Of a DNA stretch of 64,000 nucleotides, positions 35,749 to 45,957 are shown in pieces; position 1 is the stretch's first letter, and every line of letters begins with the position of its first letter. This DNA comes from Akkermansia muciniphila (lineage in GTDB: Bacteria > Verrucomicrobiota > Verrucomicrobiia > Limisphaerales > F1-80-MAGS106). Location of the stretch: assembly GCA_945865375.1 (NCBI GenBank), contig CAMBEJ010000008.1:1-64000 (forward strand). Reading direction: 5' to 3'. The position numbers were made by a program, and so were the translations under genes. The notes beneath the pieces were generated by a model. The model made no database searches, was not told the DNA's origin, and saw only the letters and a list, made by a program, of their open reading frames with translations.

Positions 35749-38700
35749 TCACCTCACAACAGCCCTGTAAAAGCGCATGGACCGACCTGCTGCGGACGCA
35801 TCGTTCACAATAACCACACCGTTGCTGGCGACGCTCCTAGAGATCTCTGCCCATCGAACCAGATCATCCGAGGCCTCAATGACATAGAGTTGGTTGAACT
35901 GGCCCAGCAAAGTGAGGGTCACGCTCCCGTCAAACCTCCGGTCAGCCGAAAGCACAGCAGCCGTAGTTTGGTTCACCCCGACGACCAATGGTAGCTCCAC
36001 GTTGTCGATGAAGGCAGTATCTTCGCCTGCACTGTTGTTAAAGTCTTTCGAATAACGCCACTCCAAATCGAGGGTTCCCGCAGGCAGCACGAATTTGTAA
36101 GCAGACCAATCAATCACTCCAGACCAAGCTTGTTTGAGTTCTCCATTCACAAAAAACTGCATCTTGTCCCACTCCACCTCAGAACTCACTCGGTAATCGA
36201 ACGAACCCGAACCCCCACGTGAATTCACCGAAAGAGAAAGAATGCTTTGTTGACCATTCGAAATAACGCCTGAACGCGCCGCGAATTTGCCTCGCGAAAC
36301 AGACTGGGATTGCACTGACCAAAGCGCATCACCGCTGGTTTTCCAACCCACTTTTCCAAGCGTCCCACCCTCGAAGTCGTCTGTCGGAATCCGGGCGCTA
36401 AACACCGCAGACACAATGATGTTGGATCGCATCACAAGGGACAAGATTGGATCATGGGACATAAACGATCCTTCCCAGCGAACAAAGTCAAAATTCGCAT
36501 CCGGCGAGGCGACCAAATGAACCGTTGCATTCAATCCATAAAGACCTGATCCAGGGATGACAACACCACCCGCCCCCGCGCTGGGCTTCAGTGACACAAT
36601 ACCGCCAGATTCAAAACTATAAGAGACCTTGACCACCCCAAAGCGACCCGCGAAACCGTCCACCCCGATGCGATAGGTTTGCCCCCCCTCGACAGCTTGG
36701 CTGATCTCGCTGTAACCACTGCCCTCGATGGCGTCGTCATTGGACGCTATCAGAGTCAGTTTCTCAACGCGGCCTCCTGTATAAAGACCCAAGAGTGTGT
36801 CGAAACTGGAGTTCGTCGTGCTGATTGCAAAGACTCCGTTCGCTGGAGCTTTCCACCACCACCAGACCGACTTACCCCCATCGTTGCCTCCATGGTTAGG
36901 CTCTCCAAATTCCTTTGTTGCCGCGTCTGTTTTGCTTTCAGCAATGCCTTGGTTTCCAGGCAATTCAGAACCTTGAGCGAACAAGTCATTCACGACATCG
37001 ATCGGGCGATAATTAACTGTAATAACCGCCGCCTCAGAAACGTTTCCCGCACGATCAGCAGCCACCACGCTCACTTTGTTCGCGCCCCGCGCAAATGTCA
37101 CCACTTGACCCCAATTCGTCGTCCCGTTCGCATCGATTGCGAGCGAGTTGTTGACGCGAATGGCGACCTTTTCAAGTCCTGAACTATTTGGAATTGTGTC
37201 CACGGCGGTTCCCGTGATCAGTGCTGTGGCCGTGGTCACAATCGAACCACTTGCAGGCCCTACGATCACCACGCTCGGTGGCGTGGTGTCGGCACCCCCG
37301 TTCGGTTCTATTCGCAACCGCACCAGACCTGCGGAAGCCGCATCGAAACCGGCAACCGCGATGTGGTAGGACAGACCATTGGTGGCGTTGAACGTGAGGT
37401 ACGCTTGTTTCCTGGTTCCGACATCGTCCGCTCCAGCCACTTTCTTCAACGTGGAAACAGAGCCTCCGGTATAAACACCGATGACGGTGTCAAAGCCGCT
37501 TCCGGTTGTGTCCACGACGACGGAGCCCGTGGCCTTCGGAGACCAATCCCACCACACCGAGGAATTACCCGAGGGCGCATCCCCATGAAGCGGTTCCCTT
37601 GCCTCCAAAGTAGCAAATTTGTTGTTCCCAATCACACTCCCACCCGACGCGGAAACCTTTAGAGCGTTCGCGAGCATGTCGTTTGCAGGGCCCGCAACCA
37701 CCACATACACATTTGTGATAGTTGTTTTCTTTTTGCCGGTGGCATTGACGTCGTAGACCAGTGTAAGGGGACCCATGTTGGTCGGAACAAAGATAAAGCC
37801 GCTGTAAATGGCGTCGTTGGAAATGATGTCGGGGGCCCTCCCGTCATTGGCAAGCACCAGATTAGTCGAAACAACACCATTCATCAAAATGCCGGAAAAC
37901 CTGGCGTTCGTCACCGAAAGCAAATCGGTCACTCTCGCGAAGAAAGGGGTTTTCGAACCCACTAAAAGCTCTGAGCGCTGAGTGAGTGAACCCGGCGCGG
38001 GCGTCACGGACACCTCCAAAACACCATCTGCAGTGGCTCTCAGCGCAGCCAATGCATTGAGCCTACCGCCACTCGTCGTTTTGTCTTTTAACGAATTGAT
38101 GGCCGTTGTCGTGGAAATCAGCCGCTCCCGCAACTCAACCACGGAAGCCTTGGGGAACAGGGCAAGACACAACGCCGCCACTCCGGTCACATGGGGAGCC
38201 GCCATGCTGGTTCCGTTGAACACCTGGTAATCCGTATCGGACCCTGATGTGCTCGAGTAAATACCCACTCCGGGGGCTCCAAGATGGACGCTATTCCTGC
38301 CAAAATTTGAAAAGGAGGCGAGTTTATCTTTGTTATCCAAAGCGGCGACCGAAATCACGCTGTCCAAGTCGTAGCTGCAGGGGAAAAAAGGGTCTAAATC
38401 GTTATCGTTTGAGGCATTGCCCGCAGCGGCAACAAATAGGTGACCCTGGTCGCGGGCGCGTTTTAAAGCATCGAACATGGTCTGTTCAAACGGACCTCCA
38501 CCCCAACTGTGGTTGGAAACTTTCACACCCTTGGCAACGGCAAAATCCAAACACTGAATCGCGTCGCTCGTTAATCCGAAGCCACCTTGAGAAGCACCTC
38601 GAATAAACTTCAACGCCATGAGACGCACCTTCCAAGCGACGCCCACGTGCCCATTCTCATCGTTAGCGGTGGCCCCAATCGTGCCGGAAACATGAGTCCC

Positions 38701-39405
38701 GTGATCGTCGTCGTCAAAAGGATCGCCGCTATCCAAAATCGAGTTGATGCCATAAACGTTATCGACGTACCCATCGCCATCGTCATCGGTTCCGTTTCCG
38801 GGAATCTCGCCCGGGTTCACCCACATTTGAGACGCAAGATCCTTGTGTGTGTAACGAATGCCCGTGTCAATCACAGCGACCACCACGTTAGTGGACCCCA
38901 CCGTGATATCCCATGCGTTGGTACCATCGAGCCCGGCGTGTGAAACATTGATATCAGCACCCTGGACCCCACCGCTCTGTCCATTGTTGTTCAACCCCCA
39001 AAGAGTGCCGTCCACATACTTGCTGTCGGTCGGTTCGATCGTGGGATAGTGAGCGTAGTCAGGATCGACGTAGGCAAAGTTTCCCGAGTCGCGCAGGGAC
39101 GCGATTTTGCGAATAAGCTCCTGTGCCCGCTCCGCTTCCCCGATGCCGGCTTTCGCCGAAGCGGGTCCATCCCCATTCAACAACACTAGCCCGGGAACCA
39201 GCCGGTAAGTCCTTGCGACACGCAGTCCAAGGGATTGCAAAGTCACATGACTTTTTTGAACGGACGCGTCATCCTTGTATTTGGCCAGGATCCGGGTGGC
39301 ATGCGCCTTGTGCTTGCCAACGGTCACGAGTTCCTCGTTGCCAGCCACGGCAGACAGACAAAGGCCGACGCTCAGAACCAGAGACACTAAACGATGAATA
39401 GACAT
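35749..39405 (-). CDS. Secreted subtilisin-like (S8) serine protease, multidomain
   Basis: The product is about 1218 residues from ATG 39405, with a signal peptide (LVSLVLSVGLCLSAVAG). In the numbering of the slightly longer frame from GTG 39417, the triad is Asp184 (VVVAVIDTGIRYTHKDL), His239 (DDDDHGTHVSG) and Ser404 (NGTSMAAPHVTG), with oxyanion Asn334 (AAAGN). An Asp-rich loop (NGTDDDGDGYVDN) may bind calcium. Then follow two copies of a pre-peptidase-C-like beta domain (each with SVWWDW/SVWWWWKAP and the GVYTGG/GLYTGG motif), an Ig-like domain between them and a further beta module. The C-terminal module (YVIEASDDLVRWAEI, RFYRAVV) recurs in two neighbouring proteins. It may be exported through the secretin system upstream; this is inference. 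Confidence 0.9.
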   Translation of the reverse strand: MSIHRLVSLVLSVGLCLSAVAGNEELVTVGKHKAHATRILAKYKDDASVQKSHVTLQSLGLRVARTYRLVPGLVLLNGDGPASAKAGIGEAERAQELIRKIASLRDSGNFAYVDPDYAHYPTIEPTDSKYVDGTLWGLNNNGQSGGVQGADINVSHAGLDGTNAWDITVGSTNVVVAVIDTGIRYTHKDLASQMWVNPGEIPGNGTDDDGDGYVDNVYGINSILDSGDPFDDDDHGTHVSGTIGATANDENGHVGVAWKVRLMALKFIRGASQGGFGLTSDAIQCLDFAVAKGVKVSNHSWGGGPFEQTMFDALKRARDQGHLFVAAAGNASNDNDLDPFFPCSYDLDSVISVAALDNKDKLASFSNFGRNSVHLGAPGVGIYSSTSGSDTDYQVFNGTSMAAPHVTGVAALCLALFPKASVVELRERLISTTTAINSLKDKTTSGGRLNALAALRATADGVLEVSVTPAPGSLTQRSELLVGSKTPFFARVTDLLSVTNARFSGILMNGVVSTNLVLANDGRAPDIISNDAIYSGFIFVPTNMGPLTLVYDVNATGKKKTTITNVYVVVAGPANDMLANALKVSASGGSVIGNNKFATLEAREPLHGDAPSGNSSVWWDWSPKATGSVVVDTTGSGFDTVIGVYTGGSVSTLKKVAGADDVGTRKQAYLTFNATNGLSYHIAVAGFDAASAGLVRLRIEPNGGADTTPPSVVIVGPASGSIVTTATALITGTAVDTIPNSSGLEKVAIRVNNSLAIDANGTTNWGQVVTFARGANKVSVVAADRAGNVSEAAVITVNYRPIDVVNDLFAQGSELPGNQGIAESKTDAATKEFGEPNHGGNDGGKSVWWWWKAPANGVFAISTTNSSFDTLLGLYTGGRVEKLTLIASNDDAIEGSGYSEISQAVEGGQTYRIGVDGFAGRFGVVKVSYSFESGGIVSLKPSAGAGGVVIPGSGLYGLNATVHLVASPDANFDFVRWEGSFMSHDPILSLVMRSNIIVSAVFSARIPTDDFEGGTLGKVGWKTSGDALWSVQSQSVSRGKFAARSGVISNGQQSILSLSVNSRGGSGSFDYRVSSEVEWDKMQFFVNGELKQAWSGVIDWSAYKFVLPAGTLDLEWRYSKDFNNSAGEDTAFIDNVELPLVVGVNQTTAAVLSADRRFDGSVTLTLLGQFNQLYVIEASDDLVRWAEISRSVASNGVVIVNDASAAGRSMRFYRAVVR

Positions 39406-39437
39406 ACCCTGAAGCACTTTACACTCTTCTGTTCAAT

Positions 39438-42413
39438 CTAAAGGTTATACCGAATTCGATAGTAACGCTGACTGGATCCTTCGGACAGTGTGTCCTGAAT
39501 ACTGACAGAACTGTTGGCTTCGGACGTGTGAGTGTAATTTTGAAGCAACTGCCAAGCTCCATTCAATAGATCCACGCTATACTCAATCACATAAGTCCTG
39601 CCCGCTGCGGCATCCCAGGTCAACAGCGTTTTCCCTGAAACAACGTTCGCGCCGATCTTGACACCGCCAAAGGGAGTCAGATCAAAACCGTTGGCAATGC
39701 CGTCCCCGTCCGAATCGATGGATCGACTCTGGATAAACTGCCTGTTCATCTTGATGGTTTTTCCCGTGCCCAGGGCGACATCGACTGAGCTGTTGGGTCC
39801 GGCAAACTCGCTCACCCACGAAAGTTTCCCACCCAGTGCTCCATTAAGCTCCTCCGCTGGGACGTTGGAATCGGCAAAATATATTTTGAAATTGGGATTA
39901 ATTTTGACGAAATCACTAAGGTTTGCCAGATAACTCGGACCGATCTCGAGGTAGTCCACATAAATCGCGCTGGAAGGTCCGATGCCAGAGAATTCTTGTA
40001 AACTATCCAATCCCCCATCCAAGACCATCTTGCCAATCGCGGCGTTGTCCACAAATCCAACTGCCTTGGCACCCCTATCCTCACCCGCCCAAGTGTGTGA
40101 GATGGCTTCAAACCTAGCCGCGGTCAGCTTCAGAGTAGTTCCTAACAGATCACCCCGTTTGGGTTTCACAACAAGGTGGACGCCACGAGTTGCCGTGATG
40201 AGGTTTTGAGCAGTGCCACCGCTATCGGACAAATTCTCTGTGACTGCGAGAACCAGCGTTGAAGATGTGTTGTTTGTATAGCGGCGCATCTTGAGTTCCT
40301 CCGCTTCTATTCGGATGTCCCCACCCGCGTCGAAACGACCCCCATCTAGCTTCACTGATCGAGCCTTAAGAGAGATACCACCTGGGCCCGTCGCCATGAA
40401 GACCTGCTGTCCCTGTTCGACGTATTGTCCCGCCAAGAAAATACCACTGTTCTCAAAATAATCGCAGCGAACGAGATGACCAATCGCCACATTTGTCCCC
40501 GAATTAACAACGTTTAAATAAGGCGTCTGCCTATCCGTGCCCAGAAATGCAGTCCCAGGCACTGAAATCAACCCGTGGTTGGTCAGGCTCATCAAACCTG
40601 GGAAAAATCGATCTGTCCAATCGCTTATGTTGGCACCTAGAAGAAGTGCGCTGTTCGTCAGCATCGTTAAGCTTTGAGCTTCCACGCTCACCGATTCCAC
40701 GATCCGGAGGGTATCCCCTACAACCACATCTCTGCTTTCCGCGTGGAACCCTGTGACATAAGTTGGCTGCCGTGTGCTCACAGTCCGGGCATCCACCATC
40801 AGCACATGGAAAACGATGTCGATTGTGTTGGTGAAAATCTCTTGAATCGTCGCAATCCCATTGGTATCGGCTGGGTCTGGAAGCGTGTTGGTGAGCGCAA
40901 ACCCGGTTTGATTAGTCCAAATAGCGCTGAACGCGAAAACGTTGCCGGACATCCGTTGGATCTGTGCCTTCGACAGATTTTGAACGCTCAGCAGCTCATT
41001 GGTGGAAGACAGATCGTAATAAATATTCTGGACGTCGATGGCCGTTGATTTCGTGCTTTCCAAATGCTTCGTGCTGATGCTCACCAGACCTTCGCCTCTA
41101 ATGCGCGTTCGTTCTAAATTGAGTGTGTCGGCTAGGATCACCACTTTGCCAGGAAGGTTGGTGATGGACGCGTTCCCGACACTGGGAAGGTCAGCAAGCT
41201 GGTTTGTGAAAAAGAAGCCGTAGGACGAATACGTGTTCGTCGTCACGTTGTTCGTGAAGCTCGAATGATAAAACAGGTCTGGACGAATGATGGCATTTGT
41301 GACGGCTGTAGGCAGCGGCCGAATGCTGAAGAAAGCCACCGGATCCACTCTGGCGACTTCAAAATTCGCGGGGATGTACGTGCTGCCCGTGCTCAGGTTC
41401 GTGAGGGTGTTGTAGTTGGTCTCCGAAGCCAGTCGATCCGCTAGATAGATCGTCGCAAAATCATTACCGCCCGTGACGACGTTGGTCTCAACAGACGCCA
41501 ATTGCACCACCACGGTTTTGAAGACGTTGGTGGGTATCGTGCTGTTGTAGAACGTCACGCTGGTTGTCAAATTCGTATCTCGGGTTGTCACGAATACAGC
41601 TTGAATAGCGATATTCGTGGCAATCATGTAGTTGGTGGTGGTGGTGTTCGTCGTGCCTGGAATTGTATTCGTGACGACGAAAATGCCGACCCCCGCCGCG
41701 TTTGTGTAGACGTAACTCGCAGGGGCTGTCAACTGGATCCTGCGGTTGAGCCTCCGCTGTGCCGCATTGGTTACAGCATGGGAGCCCGAATCAACCAGAA
41801 ATGATTTGCCCTGCACACTCAGAAGGGGTGGTAAGAAAAATGCTGGGTTCTGATTCACCGGATCAGGCATCGACCCTATTCCCCAATAAATATCAGACAC
41901 TCCGGTCTCAGGAAAAAAGTTCGTTTCCGTCTGAAACTCTGAAGACCCATTGATAGCACTTATCAAAAGCCCACCTCGGGACAGATCAACGTTCGCACCT
42001 TCAATTCTTATCAGGCCGCCCGGATCGCTTGAAATGAGACCTCGGTTAATAATATTGGTCGCTTTCACTTCGACGGAAGGCGGCAAAAAAGAAAGGCTTC
42101 CTGCTTGGACGGACGCGCCTGTGCCGTTAAAAAAGGACGAAGACCACGAACGCTTTCCGCTGTCTGAAATGTTTTGGAAGAGAAAACCAGGCGATCCAAA
42201 CATCTGACCCCGATTTGTATAATAGAGCGTGTTCTGGGTTGTGTAAGGCAGCGATGTGCCAACGGAGAAGTCACCGAAATTGCCAAAGATGACGGCATCG
42301 ATCTGTGGGACGTTCGTGAGTATGCTGAAGTTCTCATAGCGAGGACTCGGGGCAGACACGACGTTGCAGAGGAACGCCAGAGCAAAAGTCCCCACTCCAA
42401 TAACCTTTTTCAT
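39438..42413 (-). CDS. Large secreted beta-rich protein, Thr/Asn-rich, unknown function
   Basis: The product is 991 residues from ATG 42413, with a clear signal peptide (MKKVIGVGTFALAFLCNVVSA). The body is repetitive and rich in Thr, Asn, Val and Ser, with haemagglutinin-like phrases (NRGLISSDPGGLIRIEGANV, then LTNHGLISVPG) that suggest a right-handed beta-helix. Near the end comes a SIDSDGDGIANGFDLTPFGG segment (thrombospondin type 3-like). The shared C-terminal module follows (TWDAAAGRTYVIEYSVDL, RYYRIRYNL). No catalytic motif was recognised. It lies between the S8 protease gene and a Gly-rich protein gene, 32 bp from each or less. Confidence 0.75.
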   Translation of the reverse strand: MKKVIGVGTFALAFLCNVVSAPSPRYENFSILTNVPQIDAVIFGNFGDFSVGTSLPYTTQNTLYYTNRGQMFGSPGFLFQNISDSGKRSWSSSFFNGTGASVQAGSLSFLPPSVEVKATNIINRGLISSDPGGLIRIEGANVDLSRGGLLISAINGSSEFQTETNFFPETGVSDIYWGIGSMPDPVNQNPAFFLPPLLSVQGKSFLVDSGSHAVTNAAQRRLNRRIQLTAPASYVYTNAAGVGIFVVTNTIPGTTNTTTTNYMIATNIAIQAVFVTTRDTNLTTSVTFYNSTIPTNVFKTVVVQLASVETNVVTGGNDFATIYLADRLASETNYNTLTNLSTGSTYIPANFEVARVDPVAFFSIRPLPTAVTNAIIRPDLFYHSSFTNNVTTNTYSSYGFFFTNQLADLPSVGNASITNLPGKVVILADTLNLERTRIRGEGLVSISTKHLESTKSTAIDVQNIYYDLSSTNELLSVQNLSKAQIQRMSGNVFAFSAIWTNQTGFALTNTLPDPADTNGIATIQEIFTNTIDIVFHVLMVDARTVSTRQPTYVTGFHAESRDVVVGDTLRIVESVSVEAQSLTMLTNSALLLGANISDWTDRFFPGLMSLTNHGLISVPGTAFLGTDRQTPYLNVVNSGTNVAIGHLVRCDYFENSGIFLAGQYVEQGQQVFMATGPGGISLKARSVKLDGGRFDAGGDIRIEAEELKMRRYTNNTSSTLVLAVTENLSDSGGTAQNLITATRGVHLVVKPKRGDLLGTTLKLTAARFEAISHTWAGEDRGAKAVGFVDNAAIGKMVLDGGLDSLQEFSGIGPSSAIYVDYLEIGPSYLANLSDFVKINPNFKIYFADSNVPAEELNGALGGKLSWVSEFAGPNSSVDVALGTGKTIKMNRQFIQSRSIDSDGDGIANGFDLTPFGGVKIGANVVSGKTLLTWDAAAGRTYVIEYSVDLLNGAWQLLQNYTHTSEANSSVSIQDTLSEGSSQRYYRIRYNL

Positions 42414-42445
42414 AGCTGCGTTGAAATCGTCTTGAAACATGGCGT

Positions 42446-43954
42446 TTAGCGACCCACTACGATTCTTTCCAAGTCGTTAATGGAAGTGCCTGTCGGGAAG
42501 ACTAATGGGGCGTTTGTCGACGCATCAAAGAACCCCCAAGTAGGGCCTATAATGAATGCGCTATCCTCACCGGAGCCCACGTTCCGGTTGACTATCCACG
42601 CGCCGATGTCACTAAAGGTAAACACAACAGGACCACGAATATTCCCAGGACCACTGAGCGTCTCAGTGCCGTTGATGGCGTCCTGGTCCACGAAATTGAT
42701 GTTGCGCCCATACGTTATTGGCACAAATTGAGCCAAGCCCAGATCGTTTGCGCTGAACACGATATCTGGCTGCGTCGTGCTCAGTTCGACAAACTGCGTG
42801 ATCGCAGCCCCGTTTGTAATGTAAGTATCAGCAAATCGATTCCTGATGTTCAAGACCACGCCTAATATGGAATCGTAATTCACTCTGACAAAGCTCAACT
42901 TCTCGACACCAGGCCTCAAAGCAGTGTCAATCAGAGGTCGTGTGAAGTTTGTTATGGCAAGCCCCCCCCCGCCTGCCGCCCCACCACCGCCTCCGGCTGC
43001 TGCGTTTGTGATGGCTCCAATCGCAGGTGCCCAAGGATCCCCCCCTGCACCGCCACCGCCGCCGAATGGGGACTCCCACGGACCGCCGCCGCCCCCGACT
43101 CCAGCAGTGCCACCACCCAGAACTCCGGTTCCGGAAGCAATGATCGGCGTTCCGCCCAAAGTTTCCACATTGTAGTTCTGTCTCCGGTACAGATAACGCA
43201 AAGCGGCCACATCGTCCCGTGTGAGACCCGAATAGAATGTCCCAGAATTCTGCGAAGCCGAGGCGGCCGCCACATCGTAAGTTCCATTCAAAGAGTCTGC
43301 CAAAGAAGCGACCGAGGTGACGGAGGGTTGATTAGGATCCACAGCGATTTCGACAGCCTCGAATATATCTGGATTCGCGTAGGTCTGCTGGATGCTGTAA
43401 GTGTAGAGTGACCCGTTCACGTAGCTGGTCGGAACTAAGCTCACCGGATCAAAGTTCCGACGAATCACCGTGTAAAAGAAGATCGCTCCAATTGGAACCC
43501 TCTCACGCAGCGTGAACACCCACCGCTCGGGGACTGCCACTCCGAGTTGTTCCAACATCATCGACAGCGCCAATGACTTCAGATCGAGTAGTCCGAGAGC
43601 TTGGGCTGTGTAGTTGACTCGTCGTGTGTCCATCGGAAACTCGTTGAGCTCGACACTCAGCGCATCGGTCGACGGGAGGTCATTCAATATCTTCATTGCA
43701 GCCTCGATCGCGAACACGCCGTTTGAGCCAAAATAGTTCAAGAAGGAAGTGTCGTAGGCATAAGTCACGGTTCGCTGATTCCACCGATACTCCTCTCCCA
43801 GATTCATTGGACCCGCGAGGTCGGCGCCAATCTGGTAACCAATTTCTTGCCTCATCCATGTGGCAAAAGGTCCACCCAATGAAAACGCCTGCCCAACCGA
43901 TGAGGCCGCGAGCAAACAAACCACTGTCAGCAGTCTTGAAATGAATCGTGGCAT
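42446..43954 (-). CDS. Secreted protein with Gly-rich tract, matrixin-like region
   Basis: From ATG 43954 the protein is 502 residues, with a signal peptide (RLLTVVCLLAASSVGQAF). The N-terminal half includes WNQRTVTYAYDTSFLNYFG, FAIEAAMKILNDLPS and later SGLTRDDVAALRYLYRR. The last phrase resembles the end of metzincin/matrixin peptidases, but the HExxHxxGxxH zinc motif was not found. A Gly-rich stretch of about 60 residues follows at roughly 265-330. It starts 11 bp after its upstream neighbour and ends 32 bp before the next gene. Function unknown. Confidence 0.7.
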   Translation of the reverse strand: MPRFISRLLTVVCLLAASSVGQAFSLGGPFATWMRQEIGYQIGADLAGPMNLGEEYRWNQRTVTYAYDTSFLNYFGSNGVFAIEAAMKILNDLPSTDALSVELNEFPMDTRRVNYTAQALGLLDLKSLALSMMLEQLGVAVPERWVFTLRERVPIGAIFFYTVIRRNFDPVSLVPTSYVNGSLYTYSIQQTYANPDIFEAVEIAVDPNQPSVTSVASLADSLNGTYDVAAASASQNSGTFYSGLTRDDVAALRYLYRRQNYNVETLGGTPIIASGTGVLGGGTAGVGGGGGPWESPFGGGGGAGGDPWAPAIGAITNAAAGGGGGAAGGGGLAITNFTRPLIDTALRPGVEKLSFVRVNYDSILGVVLNIRNRFADTYITNGAAITQFVELSTTQPDIVFSANDLGLAQFVPITYGRNINFVDQDAINGTETLSGPGNIRGPVVFTFSDIGAWIVNRNVGSGEDSAFIIGPTWGFFDASTNAPLVFPTGTSINDLERIVVGR

Positions 43955-43965
43955 AAAACCAATTC

Positions 43966-45852
43966 TTACTTCAACCGGATCACCCTGAAATAGCCTTGAG
44001 CGGCACCGCCGGGCATGGGGACTGAATCGCTCTTTTCGGCGGCAAATCTCGCGCCACTCATATTTTCCCAATGCCCAAGCATCTTGCTTGTTTGGACCTG
44101 ATAAACCAATCCTGCCTGAGTATTCCAAACAAGGCGGGGACCCTGAGGTGTTTTTTCAATTCGAGTTCTCAGAACACTGCCCTTCACGATTGGGTCGGTA
44201 CCAGCCAGGAATTCCCGAATGTTTGAAGCGCCATCTCCGTCGGAATCCTCTAAACTCCCGGGCCAATTCGCAGAGTCTCTTCCGAAATGACTCTCCTGCC
44301 AATCGTCCGGCAATCCGTCGCTGTTAGCATCTTCACCCCATGTGACACCCCGACCGGCACCTGACGGGGGCGAATGACGGCCATCCGCAAGCCGATAAGC
44401 CAGCTTGAAGCTGATGGATGATCTGGGGGCAAGGGGGGCACTTAAGAAAAAGTTCTCTTTCACATCGATCGGAACTGAGCCGTTGTCCACATAGATCTCA
44501 TACATCACTGAACCCAAGCCCACCACTTCTGGCCATGTGACGCTCACTCTGCTTGAGCTCACCGCATTGACAATGGGCGCTCCCGGAGCCTCAAGGGGTA
44601 AGCTATTTCGCGAATACCTTTGAGCCACGAGATCGAATCCAGAACTCACTCCGGAGAAGCTGCTCCAAACAACGAGAAGTTTCCCCGTGGCATCCGAACC
44701 GACGCTCGGATGGAGTTGCTGGTTCCGGGTGGTTGTGTTCACCAAAAACTCGACACCCGCACCCGCCGTCAGGCCAGCGGCTGAGATAAATCTGCCATAA
44801 ATCCCCTCCCTAGACCCGTCTTGACCAAAACTGGTCCAACAAACGAATACCTCGGACCCGACCACTGAGAGCTGGGGCGCATATTGGTCCCCGACCACAG
44901 TTGTATTACACTTGTTTTCCTCACCCAAAGCCAAAGTGTTCGGGTCGACGCCTCTTGCGCTAACGTCCCACCCAGCACTTGATTTTTCCGTATCTCGTTG
45001 GCTCCAAGCCACCACCACACCGCCAGTGGAACTGACAAGCAACGTGGGATTGGAGCAAATGTCGGTGCTTCTGTTGACCCTCAATTCCCCCGTTACAGGG
45101 CTTAAATCGGCGTTGAGCAGCCGCATAAAAATGTCTGAAGACCCCTCGGATCGCTGCTGCTCAGAGACCCAGGCAACCAGGATCCTGCCATCCGGCAAGG
45201 CGATGACTGTCGAGGATTTTTGGCTGGATTTAGTGGTTTGGTTGACAAGGATCGGATCACCCAGCTTTTGCCCTGCACCAGAAAGTTTCTGAGCATAAAC
45301 TCCAAACAAGCTTCCGTCTGAACCTAAGTTTGACCAACTCACGACCACGCCCCCATCCTCTGTGCTCGCGACGGCTGCCGACTGGCCGTTTTCCGGGCTG
45401 ACGGGCACGTCGCCAGTGAGAAACTTCCCCTGGGCATCCAAAAAGCGCGCCACAATCCGCTTGACTCCAAAAGGGGCACTTTGCCAAACAAAAGCAGCTC
45501 CACCCTCCTTGAGTTGGGTGACTTGAGGAAGCTCCTGGTCGCCCGCGCCCATTTCGTTTACCCGAAATGGGCTAAAGGTTGGGTTAAAATTGGCATCCAA
45601 ACGCCTAGCACTGACCCCCAGGCCATCCCCATCTGTCGCGTTGTCCTGCCAGACGAGGTAAGAACCATCCTTTTTCACCGAGACCCTTGCTTTTGTCTGA
45701 TCCCCACGGAGAGCGCCAGCAACCCCAAACTCCCCTCCTTGAGGACTGAAAAGCTCCTGACAATGAGCGCCCCACTGGACACCCAAAACAGCGGCCCAGA
45801 TTGCCGCAGAACCTGTCGCCCGCGAAATGAATGACATAGGGATCAAAATCAT
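43966..45852 (-). CDS. Secreted repeat protein with fibronectin-III-like and TSP3-like segments
   Basis: The 628-residue protein has an N-terminal signal (AIWAAVLGVQWGAHCQE). Residues about 50-400 carry repeats of the type VVSWSNLGSDGSLFGVYAQKL and LVVWSSFSGVSSGFDLVAQR, suggesting a beta-propeller. A fibronectin type III-like domain (PGAPIVNAVSSSRVSVTWPE), a calcium-binding-like stretch (DANSDGLPDDWQ, then DSDGDGASNIREFLAGTDP) and the shared C-terminal module (WNTQAGLVYQVQTS, YFRVIRLK) follow. ATG 45837 is an alternative start. It directly follows the secretin gene, so it may be an export substrate. Confidence 0.75.
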   Translation of the reverse strand: MILIPMSFISRATGSAAIWAAVLGVQWGAHCQELFSPQGGEFGVAGALRGDQTKARVSVKKDGSYLVWQDNATDGDGLGVSARRLDANFNPTFSPFRVNEMGAGDQELPQVTQLKEGGAAFVWQSAPFGVKRIVARFLDAQGKFLTGDVPVSPENGQSAAVASTEDGGVVVSWSNLGSDGSLFGVYAQKLSGAGQKLGDPILVNQTTKSSQKSSTVIALPDGRILVAWVSEQQRSEGSSDIFMRLLNADLSPVTGELRVNRSTDICSNPTLLVSSTGGVVVAWSQRDTEKSSAGWDVSARGVDPNTLALGEENKCNTTVVGDQYAPQLSVVGSEVFVCWTSFGQDGSREGIYGRFISAAGLTAGAGVEFLVNTTTRNQQLHPSVGSDATGKLLVVWSSFSGVSSGFDLVAQRYSRNSLPLEAPGAPIVNAVSSSRVSVTWPEVVGLGSVMYEIYVDNGSVPIDVKENFFLSAPLAPRSSISFKLAYRLADGRHSPPSGAGRGVTWGEDANSDGLPDDWQESHFGRDSANWPGSLEDSDGDGASNIREFLAGTDPIVKGSVLRTRIEKTPQGPRLVWNTQAGLVYQVQTSKMLGHWENMSGARFAAEKSDSVPMPGGAAQGYFRVIRLK

Positions 45853-45957
45853 GAAACCAGAAGGATGATATGTTTCGCCATGGTTTCTATTATTTTCTGA
45901 GCAGTAACCCTGCCAACTTGCATTCCCTGAAAGTGAAGACAGTAAGCCAAACCTTCA

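Noticed and set aside
42446-43954. Zinc metallopeptidase (matrixin) for the Gly-rich secreted protein
   Set aside because: The LTRDDVAALRYLY phrase is suggestive, but no HExxHxxGxxH motif is present.
35749-45852. PEP-CTERM sorting tails on the large secreted proteins, given the exosortase
   Set aside because: None of the four proteins ends in a PEP motif, membrane helix and basic cluster.
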